Assembly: GCF_000244975.1 (NCBI RefSeq)
Contig: NZ_CM001440.1
Location: forward strand, 2,836,325-2,900,324
Direction of reading: 5' to 3'
Source: Saccharomonospora cyanea NA-134
Lineage (GTDB): Bacteria; Actinomycetota; Actinomycetes; Mycobacteriales; Pseudonocardiaceae
Length of the DNA stretch: 64,000 bases
In this document: piece after piece, positions 31,913 through 42,083 of the stretch
Layout of the letters: the number at the start of each line of letters is the position of its first letter
Numbering within the stretch: the first letter of the stretch is position 1
Notes under the pieces: generated by a model
The model's database searches: none
Seen by the model: only the letters and a program-made list of their open reading frames with translations
Told to the model about the DNA's origin: nothing
Program-made: the position numbers and the translations under genes

Positions 31913-33434
31913 GCTGCTCCCCTTCTGTCGCATCTGCGCGCGTTGTGGTCCCGCTCGGGTGCGACCGGAGCACGAACCCGGCGACCACAGCGGCGAGCGC
32001 GGCCCCGACCAGCGCGTACTCGGTCCACGCACCGAGTCGATCCGACAGCGTAGTCTGCTGGCGCAGGGGCACGTCGGCCACCATTGACGTGGCGGTGTAG
32101 AGGCTGGTGGAGCGGGTGACACCGCCGTCCGGCGCGACGACGGCACTGACCCCGCTGGTGGCCGCCACCACGACGGCACGGCCGTGTTCGACCGCGCGTA
32201 CCCGCGACATCGCGAGCTGCTGGTAACTCATCTCCCCACGCCCGAACCAGGCGTTGTTGGTGGGCGCGACGAGCAGTTCGGCCCCGGCCAGGACGTTGTC
32301 CCTGGCGACGTAGTCGTAGGCGACCTCGTAACAGATGACCGCCCCGATCCGGGCTCCCGCGACGTCGAGGGCGGCGCCTTCGCCGCCCCATCGCATGTCC
32401 CGGGTGTCGTCGACGAACGGCGTGAACCAGCGGGCGATGTCGCGCATCGGCACGTACTCGGCGAACGGCACGAGTTCCCGCTTGACGTAGTGGTCGGTGA
32501 TCCCCGCACCGGGCTCCCACACGAGCGCGGCGTTCTCGGTCAGGTCGCTGCCCGGCGGCTGGTAGAGCGCACCGACGAGGACGGGGACGCCGAACTCGTC
32601 GACCAGCGTCTGGAGCTGCGGGTCGGGGCCTCGGACGTCGGTGGCCGTCTCCGGCCAGACGACGAGGTCCGGGCGAGGGACCTCGCCGGAGCGGATGCCG
32701 TCGAGCAGGTCCGCGCTCTCGGCGAAGTGGTTGGCGCGGATCGTGTCGCGCTGCCCGAGCAGGCCGATGCCGACATCGGGCGCGTTGCCCTGCACCACGG
32801 CGACGGTGCGGGTACCGGCCTCCTGCGCCGTGTCGACGCTGGGCCAGGTGGCCAGCCCCGCCAGAGGAGGGAGAAGCACGGCCAGTGCCGGCGCGGCCCA
32901 CGCCCGGCTCGGGCGGACACCGCCGGCGCGGACGCGCACCACGAGCTGGGCGAGCCCGAACCCGGTGACGAGCACAGCGAACCCGACCAGCGGTGCGCCG
33001 CCGAGCGAAGCCAGGGACAGGTAGGCACCCTCCGGCTGGCTGAATCCCACCCGGCCCCAGGGGAAGCCGTTGAACGGCCAGCGCAGCCGAGCCGACTCCT
33101 GCAGCAGGAACACCAGTGCCTGCCACACCGGCGCCCCGGGCAGCCGGGACACGATCGGCATGAGGGCACACGCCAACGCCACGTAGGCGGCGAGCACGCC
33201 GGAGAGCGCGAGCCACGGCGCGGGCCCGAACTCCTCCCCCAGAAAGTCCTGGATCCAGACGATGTGCGCGAGGTAGAACGCGAGCCCGAAGACCAGCCCG
33301 TAGCCCGCGGCGCCCCACACTCGGCGCCCGTGCAGCACGAGGCCGAGCCCGGCGAAGGCCAAGGGCACCACCCACCACAGTGGGCGCGGGGCGAACCCGG
33401 CGCAGAACAGCAGGCCGGACCCCGCGGCGAGCAC
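31884..33434 (-). CDS. lnt: apolipoprotein N-acyltransferase
   Basis: About 516 residues. Several N-terminal hydrophobic helices are followed by the nitrilase-like domain with the Glu-Lys-Cys triad: '[13 protein letters not shown]', '[20 protein letters not shown]' and '[18 protein letters not shown]'. A final helix near the C-terminus ([14 protein letters not shown]) anchors it. It N-acylates lipoproteins, and in mycobacteria the same activity is fused to Ppm1. The start is uncertain: GTG 33434 has no clear ribosome site, the in-frame sequence upstream holds no ATG/GTG, and a stop occurs at 33530. Confidence 0.9.
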   Translation of the reverse strand: MLAAGSGLLFCAGFAPRPLWWVVPLAFAGLGLVLHGRRVWGAAGYGLVFGLAFYLAHIVWIQDFLGEEFGPAPWLALSGVLAAYVALACALMPIVSRLPGAPVWQALVFLLQESARLRWPFNGFPWGRVGFSQPEGAYLSLASLGGAPLVGFAVLVTGFGLAQLVVRVRAGGVRPSRAWAAPALAVLLPPLAGLATWPSVDTAQEAGTRTVAVVQGNAPDVGIGLLGQRDTIRANHFAESADLLDGIRSGEVPRPDLVVWPETATDVRGPDPQLQTLVDEFGVPVLVGALYQPPGSDLTENAALVWEPGAGITDHYVKRELVPFAEYVPMRDIARWFTPFVDDTRDMRWGGEGAALDVAGARIGAVICYEVAYDYVARDNVLAGAELLVAPTNNAWFGRGEMSYQQLAMSRVRAVEHGRAVVVAATSGVSAVVAPDGGVTRSTSLYTATSMVADVPLRQQTTLSDRLGAWTEYALVGAALAAVVAGFVLRSHPSGTTTRADATEGEQHGGGDTAQG

Positions 33435-33540
33435 GACACGGGCGGCGACGGGCAGGAGTCGGCGGAGCCGTGCCGGGCGACTGGAGGCGGGCGCCCCGGG
33501 GGGCGTCCGGCGGTGAGGCCGTGGCGGTCACGCGCTCAGC

Positions 33541-35196
33541 CTATGCCCTGGTGGGAGCGGCCGAAGGTTCACCACCGACCCGGTCCGCACCGTCGCCGTC
33601 GTAGATGACCTCTCCGGCGCGGACCGTGCGCACGCACCGCGGCAGCGGGGCGTCGGGATCGAGCGGCGGCAACCCCGGCACCCGCGACCGCGGATCGGTG
33701 GACCAGCGCTGCACACGGGTGTCGGGCGTGGCGACGACGAGTTCGTCGGCCTCCCACACCGTGTAGTGGGCCGGTGCGCCGGGGACGAGGCTGCCGGTCA
33801 CACCGTCGTTCACCCCGGCGGCACGGTGACCTCCCCGTGTGTGGGCGTTGAAGGCGGCTCGGGCGGAGATCCCGGAGCCGGGGGTGCGGTGGTGCACGGC
33901 GGCCCGCACACTCCCCCACGGATCGAGCGGGGTGACGGGAGCGTCGGAGCCGAACGCCAGGGAGACGCCCTCGGCGGCGAGCGCGGCGAAGGGGTTGAGT
34001 GTGGCGGCGCGGTCGGGCCCCAGCCGGGTGGCGTACATGCCGTCCGTACCGCCCCACAGCGCGTCGAACGCGGGCTGCATGGAGGCGGTGACGTTCCAGC
34101 GCGCGAGGGCGGCGGCCTGTTCCCGCGTGATCATCTCGACGTGCTCGAGCCGATGTCCCGTCCTGGCCAGCGCTCGCTGTCCCACCTCCTCCTCGGCGAG
34201 GGCGAACGCCTCGACGACCTCCGCCACGGCGGCGTCGCCGATGACGTGGAACCCGGACTGCAACCCCGCCTCGGTGCAGGCGATGACATGGTCGGCGATG
34301 GCCCGCGCGTCGAGGTAGCGGGCGCCCGCGGTGTGGGGCAGGTCGGCGTAGGGCTCGGTCAGTGCCGCGGTGTGGGACCCGAGGGCGCCGTCGACGAACA
34401 GGTCGCCGCCGAGACCGCGGAGCCCGAGTTCCTGGGCGAGGTCGAGCGCGGCGGTGTCGGCGAGCGCCCCCCAGTACGGCACCACCTCGACGAACCCGGG
34501 TTCAGCGGCGACGCGCAGGAGCGCGCGCAGGTCGTCCTCGCCGCAGATGTCGGGGCCCGCGCACTCGTGGACGCTGACGACGCCCGCCGCCGCGGCGGCC
34601 TTCAGGAAGGCTCGCTGGGCGCGCTCCCGCTGCTCGGACGTGATCGCCCCGTACGCCGCCTTGCGGGTGGCGTGGTGGGCGGCGCGGGTCAGCGGGCCGT
34701 CGGGCGAGTAGCCCTCGGCCCGCTCGACGTCGGGTACGAGGTCGAGCAGCGCGCTGGACACCAGCGCCGAGTGCACGTCGACCCGGCTGAGGTAGACGGG
34801 CACCCCGCTCGCGGCCTCGTCGAGTTCCGCGCGGCTGGGCAGCCGGGCACTGGTCCAGGTCGTCTCGTCCCAGCCGTGGGCGAGCAGCACCTCGCCGGGA
34901 GTGGCGGCCTTCCGGACGGCCGCGAGGAGTCCGGCCGCGTCGCGGACGCCGGTGAGGTCGAGTCCGGTGAGGTGCAGACCCGTGTTGGTGGCGTGCACGT
35001 GGGCGTCCACGAACGCCGGAGCGACGAACGCGCCGTGGAGGTCGACGACCTCGGCGTCGGGATGCAGCGCACGCCCGGGCGCGTCCTGGCCGACCCAGAC
35101 GACGGTGCCGTCGGTGACCGCCATGGCCGTGGCGTCGGGCGAACTCGGGGTGTGGATGCGGCCGCCCACCAGGAGCGTCGTGTTGCTGCTACTCAC
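33541..35196 (-). CDS. YtcJ-like metal-dependent amidohydrolase
   Basis: 551 residues from GTG 35196. The N-terminal 'LLVGGRIHTPSSPDATAMAV' and 'FVAPAFVDAHVHATNTGLHL' (HVH-type metal motif), then 'HVIGDAAV', 'HRLEHVEMITREQAAALARW', and 'SLAFGSDAPVTPLDPWGSVR' near the C-terminus are all typical of the amidohydrolase-3 group. The physiological substrate is unknown. The open frame continues upstream antisense to the kamA-like gene, but that extension is not believable. Confidence 0.9.
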   Translation of the reverse strand: MSSSNTTLLVGGRIHTPSSPDATAMAVTDGTVVWVGQDAPGRALHPDAEVVDLHGAFVAPAFVDAHVHATNTGLHLTGLDLTGVRDAAGLLAAVRKAATPGEVLLAHGWDETTWTSARLPSRAELDEAASGVPVYLSRVDVHSALVSSALLDLVPDVERAEGYSPDGPLTRAAHHATRKAAYGAITSEQRERAQRAFLKAAAAAGVVSVHECAGPDICGEDDLRALLRVAAEPGFVEVVPYWGALADTAALDLAQELGLRGLGGDLFVDGALGSHTAALTEPYADLPHTAGARYLDARAIADHVIACTEAGLQSGFHVIGDAAVAEVVEAFALAEEEVGQRALARTGHRLEHVEMITREQAAALARWNVTASMQPAFDALWGGTDGMYATRLGPDRAATLNPFAALAAEGVSLAFGSDAPVTPLDPWGSVRAAVHHRTPGSGISARAAFNAHTRGGHRAAGVNDGVTGSLVPGAPAHYTVWEADELVVATPDTRVQRWSTDPRSRVPGLPPLDPDAPLPRCVRTVRAGEVIYDGDGADRVGGEPSAAPTRA

Positions 35197-35295
35197 GCCC
35201 CTGAGTCTGCCACCCTCGCCGACACGATAAGTTTTGCGTTCATGAGTGGATATGACAGGATAATTTCCACGAGTAGTCGAGACTGAGGAGCAGAA

Positions 35296-36675
35296 GTGAC
35301 TGCCACCCAGGAACCTGCTACCGAGCTCGCGGAACAGCCCTACACCTATCGGCGCGTCGAGTTGGTCGAACCCGACTGGCGGCGTTTTCCGGGCTGGCGC
35401 GACGTGACGGAGGCCGAGTGGCGCGACGCACAGTGGCAACGCGTCCACTGCGTACGGAACGTCAAGCAGCTTCGTGCCGTCATGGGCGATCTGCTGGACG
35501 AGCGGTTCTACGACGACCTCGTCGCCGACCAGCAGCAGATGGCGACGATGTCGATGTTGCTGCCGCCGCAGATGCTCAACACCATGGCGCCGCACGCGGG
35601 CACGGACCCGACCAAGGTCACCGACGCCTTCTACGCCGACCCGATCCGGCGCTACATGATGCCGCTGCGCAGCGACCGGCACCCGGACTGGCCGAGCCAT
35701 CCACACTCGCAGCGCGACTCGCTGCACGAGGCGGAGATGTGGGTCGTGGAGGGCCTGACTCACCGCTACCCCACCAAGGTGCTGGCCGAGCTGCTGTCCA
35801 CCTGCCCGCAGTACTGCGGGCACTGCACGCGCATGGACCTGGTGGGCAACTCCACGCCGCAGATCGACAAGCACAAGCTCACGCTGAAGCCGGTCGACCG
35901 GCAGGACGCCATGATCGACTACCTGAAGCGCACGCCGGGCGTGCGCGACGTGGTGGTCTCCGGCGGTGACGTGGCGAACGTGCCGTGGCACCAGCTCGAG
36001 GCGTTCCTCATGCGACTGCTCGACATCGAGACCGTGCGCGACATCCGGCTCGCCACCAAGGCACTCGCCGGTCTGCCGCAGCACTGGCTCCAGCCCAAGG
36101 TCGTCGAGGGGCTCGCCCGCGTGGCGGGTACCGCGCGCCGTCGCGGCGTCAACCTCGCGATCCACACCCACGTCAACCACGCCCAGTCGGTGACCCCGCT
36201 GGTCGCCGAGGCCACCCGCGCCGCCCTGGACGTCGGGGTGCGGGACGTGCGCAACCAGGGCGTGCTGATGCGCGGTGTGAACGCCACTCCCGCCGACCTG
36301 CTCGACCTGTGTTTCGCGTTGCAGGGCGAGGCGAACATCCTGCCGTACTACTTCTACATGTGCGACATGATCCCCAACGCCGAGCACTGGCGGCTGGCGG
36401 TGTGGGAGGCGCAGGAACTCCAGCACGCCATCATGGGCTACCTGCCCGGCTACGCCACCCCGCGCATCGTGTGTGACGTGCCGTACGTGGGCAAGCGGTG
36501 GGTGCACCAGATCGCCGAGTACGACCGCGAACGCGGCATCTCGTACTGGACGAAGAACTACCGCACCGGCATCGAGTACGACGACCCGGAGGCGCTGCGT
36601 CGTCGCTATCCCTACTACGACCCGGTGTCGACCCTGCCGGACTCCGGGCAGCAGTGGTGGCGGGAGAACGGCTGA
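35296..36675 (+). CDS. kamA: KamA-family radical SAM aminomutase
   Basis: 459 residues from a GTG with GAGGAG upstream. The radical SAM cluster motif is 'CPQYCGHCTRMDLVGN' (Cx3Cx2C). 'DVVVSGGDVANVPWHQLEAF' and 'YYFYMCDMIPNAEHWRLAVW' are standard lysine 2,3-aminomutase segments; PLP would bind via a C-terminal Lys, probably in 'VGKRWVHQIAEYDRERGISY'. It could act on lysine, glutamate or another amino acid, and no beta-lysine pathway gene is adjacent. The promoter region 35218-35260 is notably AT-rich. Confidence 0.88.
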   Translation: MTATQEPATELAEQPYTYRRVELVEPDWRRFPGWRDVTEAEWRDAQWQRVHCVRNVKQLRAVMGDLLDERFYDDLVADQQQMATMSMLLPPQMLNTMAPHAGTDPTKVTDAFYADPIRRYMMPLRSDRHPDWPSHPHSQRDSLHEAEMWVVEGLTHRYPTKVLAELLSTCPQYCGHCTRMDLVGNSTPQIDKHKLTLKPVDRQDAMIDYLKRTPGVRDVVVSGGDVANVPWHQLEAFLMRLLDIETVRDIRLATKALAGLPQHWLQPKVVEGLARVAGTARRRGVNLAIHTHVNHAQSVTPLVAEATRAALDVGVRDVRNQGVLMRGVNATPADLLDLCFALQGEANILPYYFYMCDMIPNAEHWRLAVWEAQELQHAIMGYLPGYATPRIVCDVPYVGKRWVHQIAEYDRERGISYWTKNYRTGIEYDDPEALRRRYPYYDPVSTLPDSGQQWWRENG

Positions 36676-36727
36676 GGCGGTATCGGCGTCGTTGTCGTGG
36701 TGATCAGGAAAGCGGCTAGCATGCGGC

Positions 36728-39316
36728 ATGCCCGCATGGCGAAGACCACCATCGCGTCCGGCGCCCCGGCTGCCGTGGACCACCGCGCCGCGAGCGGCGT
36801 TGTCGAGTCCACTCACCCTGGTGGCGGCCGCCGTCACCGCGCTGCTGTCGTGCTTCCTCGGCATGGGGGCGGTACTGCACGTCTCGGCATCGGCGGGCTC
36901 CACCCTCGACTACCAGGCCGGGACGGTCTGTCCGGACTCCTACGGTCCCGTGATCACCAAGCCGAGGGTCGAACCCGGTGAGGTGCGGACCGTCACCGAA
37001 GCCGTGGCGCGGCACGCCGCCGCCCACGGCTTCGGCACGCCCACGGTCAGCCTGTTCAGCGGTCTGGTCAGAGGGGTCGAGTTCGGCGGCGGTGAGGGCT
37101 ACGACGTCCGGCTCGCCTACCGCGACGGCGGCACCGAACACCTGTCCCAGGTGCGTGGCGGCGACGACGCCGGACTGTGGCTGGGCCGTGATCTGGCGGA
37201 CTTCGCGGGCCTCGGACCGGGCAGCCGGGCCACCAACGCCGACTGGCCGCCGGTCACCGGCGTCTACACCGACCTCTACAACCCCGCACCCCGCTGGTGG
37301 TGCTCGGTGCAGGACCTCGCCGTGCAGAACCGCCTGGTGGACCACATCGCGACCGGCTCGGTCGTGTTCGCCACCGACCGCGCCGCCTTCGACGAGGCCA
37401 CCCGGCGGCATTCCGCTCTCGAACGACTCACGATCACCTTCCCCACCGCCGCGCCGTCCACCCTCGCCGAGGCTCAGGACACGCGACGTCGCGCCGAGGC
37501 CCTGCTCGCCGATGTCCGGGAGGAGCTGACCGCGCAGGGCCTCGGGGACGCGTTGCTGTCCGTGCCCTTCGCGCGTTCGACCGAGCTGGCCGAACGGGCA
37601 CAGGCGACGGTGGCGTGGTCGATCCTGCCGCTCGCGGCGCTCAGCGTGGGCGTGGGTCTCGTCGGCTCCGCCACGGTGGCCCTCCAGTGGTATCACCGCA
37701 GGCACGCGCAGGTACGGCTGCACTCCGCCCGGGGACACGGCCCCCTGGCCGTGGGTCTGCTCGCCTCGGCGGAGCTGGGGCTCGCGGTCGTGACGGGTGG
37801 CGTGGCCGGTGCGGTGCTCGCCAGGGTGGTCCTGCCGCTCTACGCTCCGCCGGGCCGGTTCGGACCGGGGGCGGAACTCGCGGGCGCGGCGGTGGCCGCG
37901 GGCACACTGCTCGTCTCACTGGCGCTGCTGGTGACGGTGGTGGCCGTGCGTGCCCACCGCGAGTTCGGCCTCGGGCTCACCGCACCCCGGCGGCGGAAGG
38001 GCCGGCTGGTCCTCGTGCCGTGGGAGCTGCTCACGGCGGGGGTCGCCGTGCTGGGCTGGTCCCGGCTACCCCGCTACGGCGATGTCGCGGCTACCGGACC
38101 CGTACCCGAGATCGACCCGCTCGCACTGCTCTATCCCGTGGCGGTGGTCCTCACGGTCGGGCTGGTGACCGCACGCCTCGCGTGGTGGGCGTTGCGCGCC
38201 TCCCACCGAATGCGCTGGTGGTCTCGGCCCGCACTGCAGTGGGCGGTGCGCCGTCTCGCGCACGGACGGGCTCCCGTCACGGGAGTTCTGGTGGTCGCCG
38301 TGCTCGCCGTGGGCACGCTGGCCGTCGGCTCCTCCATCGCCGCGGGGCAACAACAGGCGCTCGCGGAGAAGTCGGGGGTCTTCGTGGGGGCCGAGTCGCG
38401 CACCGACGTCGAGAACGCGGTCGGCCGCGGCGAGGCTCCGCTCCCGGAACCCGTGCGTTCGACGAGCACGGTGGTGGGAACCCTGGGCGTCGGCGAGGCA
38501 GGCAAGGTCCTCGTGATCGACCCCGCGACGTTCACCACCGCCGCGTACGTCGACCACCTGCCCCGCGAGGAGTTGGACCGGTTGCTCGGCCTGCTCACCA
38601 CGCCGTCCGGTGACACCGTGCCGGCGATCCGGGTCGGTGATGCCTCCGCAACCGCCGACACCTCACTGGGGAAGCTCCGCGCGGTCGGGGCCGTCGAGGT
38701 GGCCCCGATGCTGGGGGCGCAGTCGGGCTACCTGGTGTCGCGCACCGTCCTGGACGCACAACGGATCGGCCAGGTACCGCAGTGGGCCGTGCTGTCCACG
38801 CTCTCCGTCGAACAGGTCGGTACCGCGCTGAGGGAGGCGGGTGTCGTCCACATGAACCCGGCCGACCGCGACACCGCACTCGACGCCCTGCCGTTCTACG
38901 TCGTGGAGTGGACGTTCTCCTTCGTCGCGCTGCTCGGCGTGGTACTCGGTGTGGCGGCCGCCCTGTCGTTGCTGATCGCGGTGGAGGTGCGGCGGCGGCA
39001 GAACATGCTCTCCGGCGCGCTCGCGATGCGGATGGGGCTGCGGCCCCGGTCTCTGTGGGCGAGCCACGCCACCGAACTCGGCACGGTGGCTCTGGTGGCC
39101 GTGACCGTCGGTCTCGTCTGCGGCATCACGGTGGCAGCCGTGTCGGTGCGGCGGTTCGACCCCGCCCGGTGGTTGCCGCCGTCGTCCGAGCTGCCCGCGC
39201 CTGCCCCGTTCGTCGTGACGGTGGTGGCGTTCGGCGCGGCCGTGGTGGCCGTGGCCTGCTGGATCGCGGTGCGTTCGGTGCGCACCGCCCGAGTCGCGGA
39301 GTTGCTGCGTGACTGA
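36728..39316 (+). CDS. FtsX-type ABC transporter permease
   Basis: 862 residues. An N-terminal helix (LTLVAAAVTALLSCFLGMGA) and a ~200-residue extracellular domain precede a cluster of helices (VAWSILPLAALSVGVGLVG, VVTGGVAGAVLARVVLPL, LLVSLALLVTVVAV), a second extracellular part and C-terminal helices (FVALLGVVLGVAAALSLLIA, VALVAVTVGLVCGITVAAV). This is the double FtsX/MacB-like layout of lipid, peptide or lipoprotein exporters. It overlaps the first ATPase gene by 8 bp. Confidence 0.83.
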   Translation: MPAWRRPPSRPAPRLPWTTAPRAALSSPLTLVAAAVTALLSCFLGMGAVLHVSASAGSTLDYQAGTVCPDSYGPVITKPRVEPGEVRTVTEAVARHAAAHGFGTPTVSLFSGLVRGVEFGGGEGYDVRLAYRDGGTEHLSQVRGGDDAGLWLGRDLADFAGLGPGSRATNADWPPVTGVYTDLYNPAPRWWCSVQDLAVQNRLVDHIATGSVVFATDRAAFDEATRRHSALERLTITFPTAAPSTLAEAQDTRRRAEALLADVREELTAQGLGDALLSVPFARSTELAERAQATVAWSILPLAALSVGVGLVGSATVALQWYHRRHAQVRLHSARGHGPLAVGLLASAELGLAVVTGGVAGAVLARVVLPLYAPPGRFGPGAELAGAAVAAGTLLVSLALLVTVVAVRAHREFGLGLTAPRRRKGRLVLVPWELLTAGVAVLGWSRLPRYGDVAATGPVPEIDPLALLYPVAVVLTVGLVTARLAWWALRASHRMRWWSRPALQWAVRRLAHGRAPVTGVLVVAVLAVGTLAVGSSIAAGQQQALAEKSGVFVGAESRTDVENAVGRGEAPLPEPVRSTSTVVGTLGVGEAGKVLVIDPATFTTAAYVDHLPREELDRLLGLLTTPSGDTVPAIRVGDASATADTSLGKLRAVGAVEVAPMLGAQSGYLVSRTVLDAQRIGQVPQWAVLSTLSVEQVGTALREAGVVHMNPADRDTALDALPFYVVEWTFSFVALLGVVLGVAAALSLLIAVEVRRRQNMLSGALAMRMGLRPRSLWASHATELGTVALVAVTVGLVCGITVAAVSVRRFDPARWLPPSSELPAPAPFVVTVVAFGAAVVAVACWIAVRSVRTARVAELLRD

Positions 39317-39998
39317 CGCCCCGATCTACGAACTGGCCGGTGTGGGTGTGGACTACCCGTTGCCCTCCGCGCGTGAGGAGGCCGTGACCGGACTCCAGGA
39401 CGTCACGCTCACCATCCCGGGGTCGGGCCTGACCGTCCTCGCCGGACCGTCGGGGTCCGGGAAGTCCACGCTGCTTCGCGTCCTGTCGCTGTTCCAGGCC
39501 CCCACGCGCGGCCGGGTGGTCTTCCGCGGCACACCGGTCGACCCCTCGCCACGCCGCCGCAGGACACTGCGCCGCGACTCGATCAGCCTGGTGTTCCAGA
39601 CCCCGGTCGACAACCTGGTGCCGCACCTGTCCGTGGCCGACAACCTCCATGCCGCCGCCCAGTCGGCGAACCGGCGATGCGAGCCGGAGGAACTGCTGGA
39701 GCGCCTGGGGCTCGGCGGGACGAGCCGATCACGGATCACGGCGCTGTCCGGCGGGCAGCAACAGCGGTTGGCGTTCGCCTGCACGCTCGCCAGGAGAACG
39801 CCGGTGGTGCTGGCCGACGAGCCGACGTCCCAGCTCGACGACGTCTCCGCGGACCATGTCCTCGACGCCATCGCCGTGCTGCGTTCCGAAGGTGTCGCCG
39901 TGGTGGTGGCCTCCCACGACGAACGACTGATCAGGCAGGGCTCCCGTGTCGTCCGGCTCCGTGCCGGGCGCGTGTCGGCGGAGGAGGGCGAACGATGA
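39309..39998 (+). CDS. ABC transporter ATP-binding protein (MacB/LolD-like)
   Basis: 229 residues beginning at GTG. Walker A 'AGPSGSGKSTLLRVLSLFQA', Q-loop 'LVFQTPVDNLVPHLSV', signature 'LSGGQQQRLAFA', Walker B 'VVLADEPTSQLDD', H-loop 'VVASHDERL'. It belongs to the family that partners FtsX-type permeases, here the gene just upstream. It overlaps the second ATPase gene by 4 bp (ATGA). Confidence 0.9.
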   Translation: MTDAPIYELAGVGVDYPLPSAREEAVTGLQDVTLTIPGSGLTVLAGPSGSGKSTLLRVLSLFQAPTRGRVVFRGTPVDPSPRRRRTLRRDSISLVFQTPVDNLVPHLSVADNLHAAAQSANRRCEPEELLERLGLGGTSRSRITALSGGQQQRLAFACTLARRTPVVLADEPTSQLDDVSADHVLDAIAVLRSEGVAVVVASHDERLIRQGSRVVRLRAGRVSAEEGER

Positions 39999-40690
39999 CC
40001 GTGGGACGTACCGAGCCGGAGACCTCACCTCCCCGGGAGCGCGTACCCGCCCTGCACGCCGAGGGGCTGCGACGCCGCTTCCCCGTGGCGGGCGAGGAGG
40101 TCGAGGTTCTGCGTGGCGCGGACCTGCGGGCCGAGGCAGGTGAGATCGTCACCATCACGGGCCGGTCGGGCTCGGGCAAGACGACACTGCTCACGGTGCT
40201 CGCCGGATTCGACACTCCCGACGAGGGCACCGTGACCTTCCACGGCCGGCCCGCTCACGGTGCTCCGTGGTGGGTGTGCGCGGTACTGCCGCAGGCTCTG
40301 GGCCTGGCCGAGGAACTCACCTGTGCCGAGAACGTCGCGCTGCCACTTCGGCTGCGACCCGGGCCGACGGACGGGATCGAGGCCACGGTGGCGGCCGTGC
40401 TCGACGAAGTGGGCGTGGCGGAACTGGCCGATCGATACCCCGCCGAGCTGTCCTTCGGTCAGCAACAGCGCGTCGCGCTCGCCCGCGCCGTGGCCCTGCG
40501 GCCGTCGGTCCTGCTGGTGGACGAACCGACGGCGCACCTGGACTCCGCGTCCACCAACGCGGTGTTGACGCTGCTGCGGCGCGTGGCCGACGAGGGCACT
40601 GCGGTGGTGGCCGTCACCCACGACCCGGCGGTACGCGAGGTCGCCGACCGTGGCTTGCGTCTCGACAGTGGAGTCCTGCTCGCGGGCTGA
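39995..40690 (+). CDS. ABC transporter ATP-binding protein
   Basis: 231 residues. Walker A 'TGRSGSGKTTLLTVLAGFDT', a Q-loop in 'CAVLPQALGLAEELTCAEN', signature 'LSFGQQQRVALA' (Phe in place of the usual Gly), Walker B 'VLLVDEPTAHLDSAS', H-loop 'VAVTHDPAV'. With the preceding ATPase it may form a heterodimer on the FtsX-type permease, or each may serve one half of the double permease. Confidence 0.9.
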   Translation: MTVGRTEPETSPPRERVPALHAEGLRRRFPVAGEEVEVLRGADLRAEAGEIVTITGRSGSGKTTLLTVLAGFDTPDEGTVTFHGRPAHGAPWWVCAVLPQALGLAEELTCAENVALPLRLRPGPTDGIEATVAAVLDEVGVAELADRYPAELSFGQQQRVALARAVALRPSVLLVDEPTAHLDSASTNAVLTLLRRVADEGTAVVAVTHDPAVREVADRGLRLDSGVLLAG

Positions 40691-40707
40691 TGCCGCGGTG
40701 TTCCCGG

Positions 40708-41754
40708 TCAGACCTCCTCGTTCCCCCTGATCGGAATCCACTCACCTGCCAGCGGGTCGTCCAGCTCGCCGGGGTTGTTGTCCGGGTCGTCGCTGTCCAG
40801 CTGCTTGCCGTGCTCGCTCTTCGACGTCTCACGCTCACCTTGGGGTCCGCGCATACCGCTGGACTCACCGTCCGGGTCCGACCCGGCGGACACCGCGGAG
40901 GCGGCACCGGGCGAGTCGCCGCCGGCGAGGTCGCCGATGACCTTGAGCCCTTCCCGGACGACCTTGAGGGCACCGACCGCGCCCTCGATCAGCTTCACCA
41001 GGTTGTCGCCGCTGGCGAGCAGCGCCGCCAGCTGCGCCGCGATCACCCCGCCGTGCTCGGCTGCGATGGCCACGCATTCCGGGATCGCTTTCGCGATGCT
41101 CGCCCCACCGGTCAGGGGCGCCGCGGCGATCGCCTCGGTCATGATCGGGACGATCCTGCCCACGGCCTTGGTGATCTCCTCGGTGATCCTTTCGATGGCC
41201 TGTGCGACCACCTCGCCCGCGGCGATCATCGCCTTCGCGTTGGTACCCGCCGTCTCCGCGATCGACAGCACCCCGTCGGTGAGCTTCGTGGCGGTCTGCA
41301 GGTAGTTCGTCTTGGCGTCACCCGACCACTCGCTCGTCTCCCTGTCCACAGTAGACAGGTAGTCGTCGGCGACGGACGCCGCTTGCCGTGAGGCCGTGTC
41401 GTGCTGGCCGGCAGGCCCCGACACCGCGTCCGGCTCACCGCGCAACTGGCCGAGCGGTTCCTCGAGGAACGAGATCATCGGGTGGAGGAAGCCACAGCCC
41501 GCATCGGAGAGGGCGGCCAGTGGGCTGGCCGTGGAGGAGAGCGTGCCGAGCGGAGCGGCGGACCCGTCCGCGAGTTCGGCCGACAGCCACTCCTTGTTGC
41601 CGACGGTGTCTCGGAGGAGTCGTAGCTGCGACAGCGCCGCGCTGATGTCCGCCGCGGTCTGCTCGGAGTCACCGGTGAGCCGCGGACCGTCGGGGTGGCC
41701 CTGCCCCGCGCCGTCCTGGGACCGGGCGTGTGGTCGCGTCGTCGGCGAGGTCAT
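40708..41754 (-). CDS. ESX-associated EspA-like/WXG100-superfamily protein
   Basis: 348 residues. Helical throughout, with a W-S-G turn in 'TSEWSGDAKTNYLQTATKLT' as in ESX substrates, an Ala/Ile-rich helical middle (IERITEEITKAVGRIVP) and a disordered acidic C-terminus (DSDDPDNNPGELDDPLAG). It resembles actinobacterial proteins of the EspA/PPE-associated type found in ESX operons. Its start overlaps the preceding EspC-like gene (ATGA), suggesting that the two form a pair. It ends 17 bp from the convergent ABC gene. Confidence 0.7.
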   Translation of the reverse strand: MTSPTTRPHARSQDGAGQGHPDGPRLTGDSEQTAADISAALSQLRLLRDTVGNKEWLSAELADGSAAPLGTLSSTASPLAALSDAGCGFLHPMISFLEEPLGQLRGEPDAVSGPAGQHDTASRQAASVADDYLSTVDRETSEWSGDAKTNYLQTATKLTDGVLSIAETAGTNAKAMIAAGEVVAQAIERITEEITKAVGRIVPIMTEAIAAAPLTGGASIAKAIPECVAIAAEHGGVIAAQLAALLASGDNLVKLIEGAVGALKVVREGLKVIGDLAGGDSPGAASAVSAGSDPDGESSGMRGPQGERETSKSEHGKQLDSDDPDNNPGELDDPLAGEWIPIRGNEEV

Positions 41755-42083
41755 CGGACGCCCTCCTCCAGGCCGGCCCCGATGTCGGTGAGACCGGTGG
41801 CGTGCTCGTCGTCGGTGTCGGAGTACCGGTCGGCGGCTCGCCGCATCCCGTCACCGACCTTGTCCAGTGTGTCCGCGGCCTCGGCGAAGGCGTCCATCGT
41901 CTCCGCCATCGCCGCGCCGATCCCCGCCGTGATGAACTGTGCGAACGCCCCCAGCGAGGAAGCGCTCATCTCGCCCGGAAGTGCCGAGCCGGCCGAGGAC
42001 AACGCATCGGCGTGCGCGGCGAGCCTGCCCGCGTGCGCGCGCAGCTGCTCTGGTTCGACGGTGTACGACCGCGGCGTGGTCAT
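41751..42083 (-). CDS. EspC-like ESX secretion-associated protein
   Basis: 110 residues. 'YTVEPEQLRAHAGRLAAHAD' at the N-terminus and 'ADRYSDTDDEHATGL' at the C-terminus match the ESX-1 EspC/DUF2580-type family of helical hairpins; the YSDTDDEHA stretch resembles the YxxxD/E export signal. It overlaps both neighbours by 4 bp and so is translated with them. Confidence 0.8.
   Translation of the reverse strand: MTTPRSYTVEPEQLRAHAGRLAAHADALSSAGSALPGEMSASSLGAFAQFITAGIGAAMAETMDAFAEAADTLDKVGDGMRRAADRYSDTDDEHATGLTDIGAGLEEGVR

Noticed and set aside
33541-36903. Single 1120-codon minus-strand open frame
   Set aside because: Only the part from 35196 downwards shows amidohydrolase homology; the rest is antisense of the KamA-type gene and exists because of high-GC codon bias.
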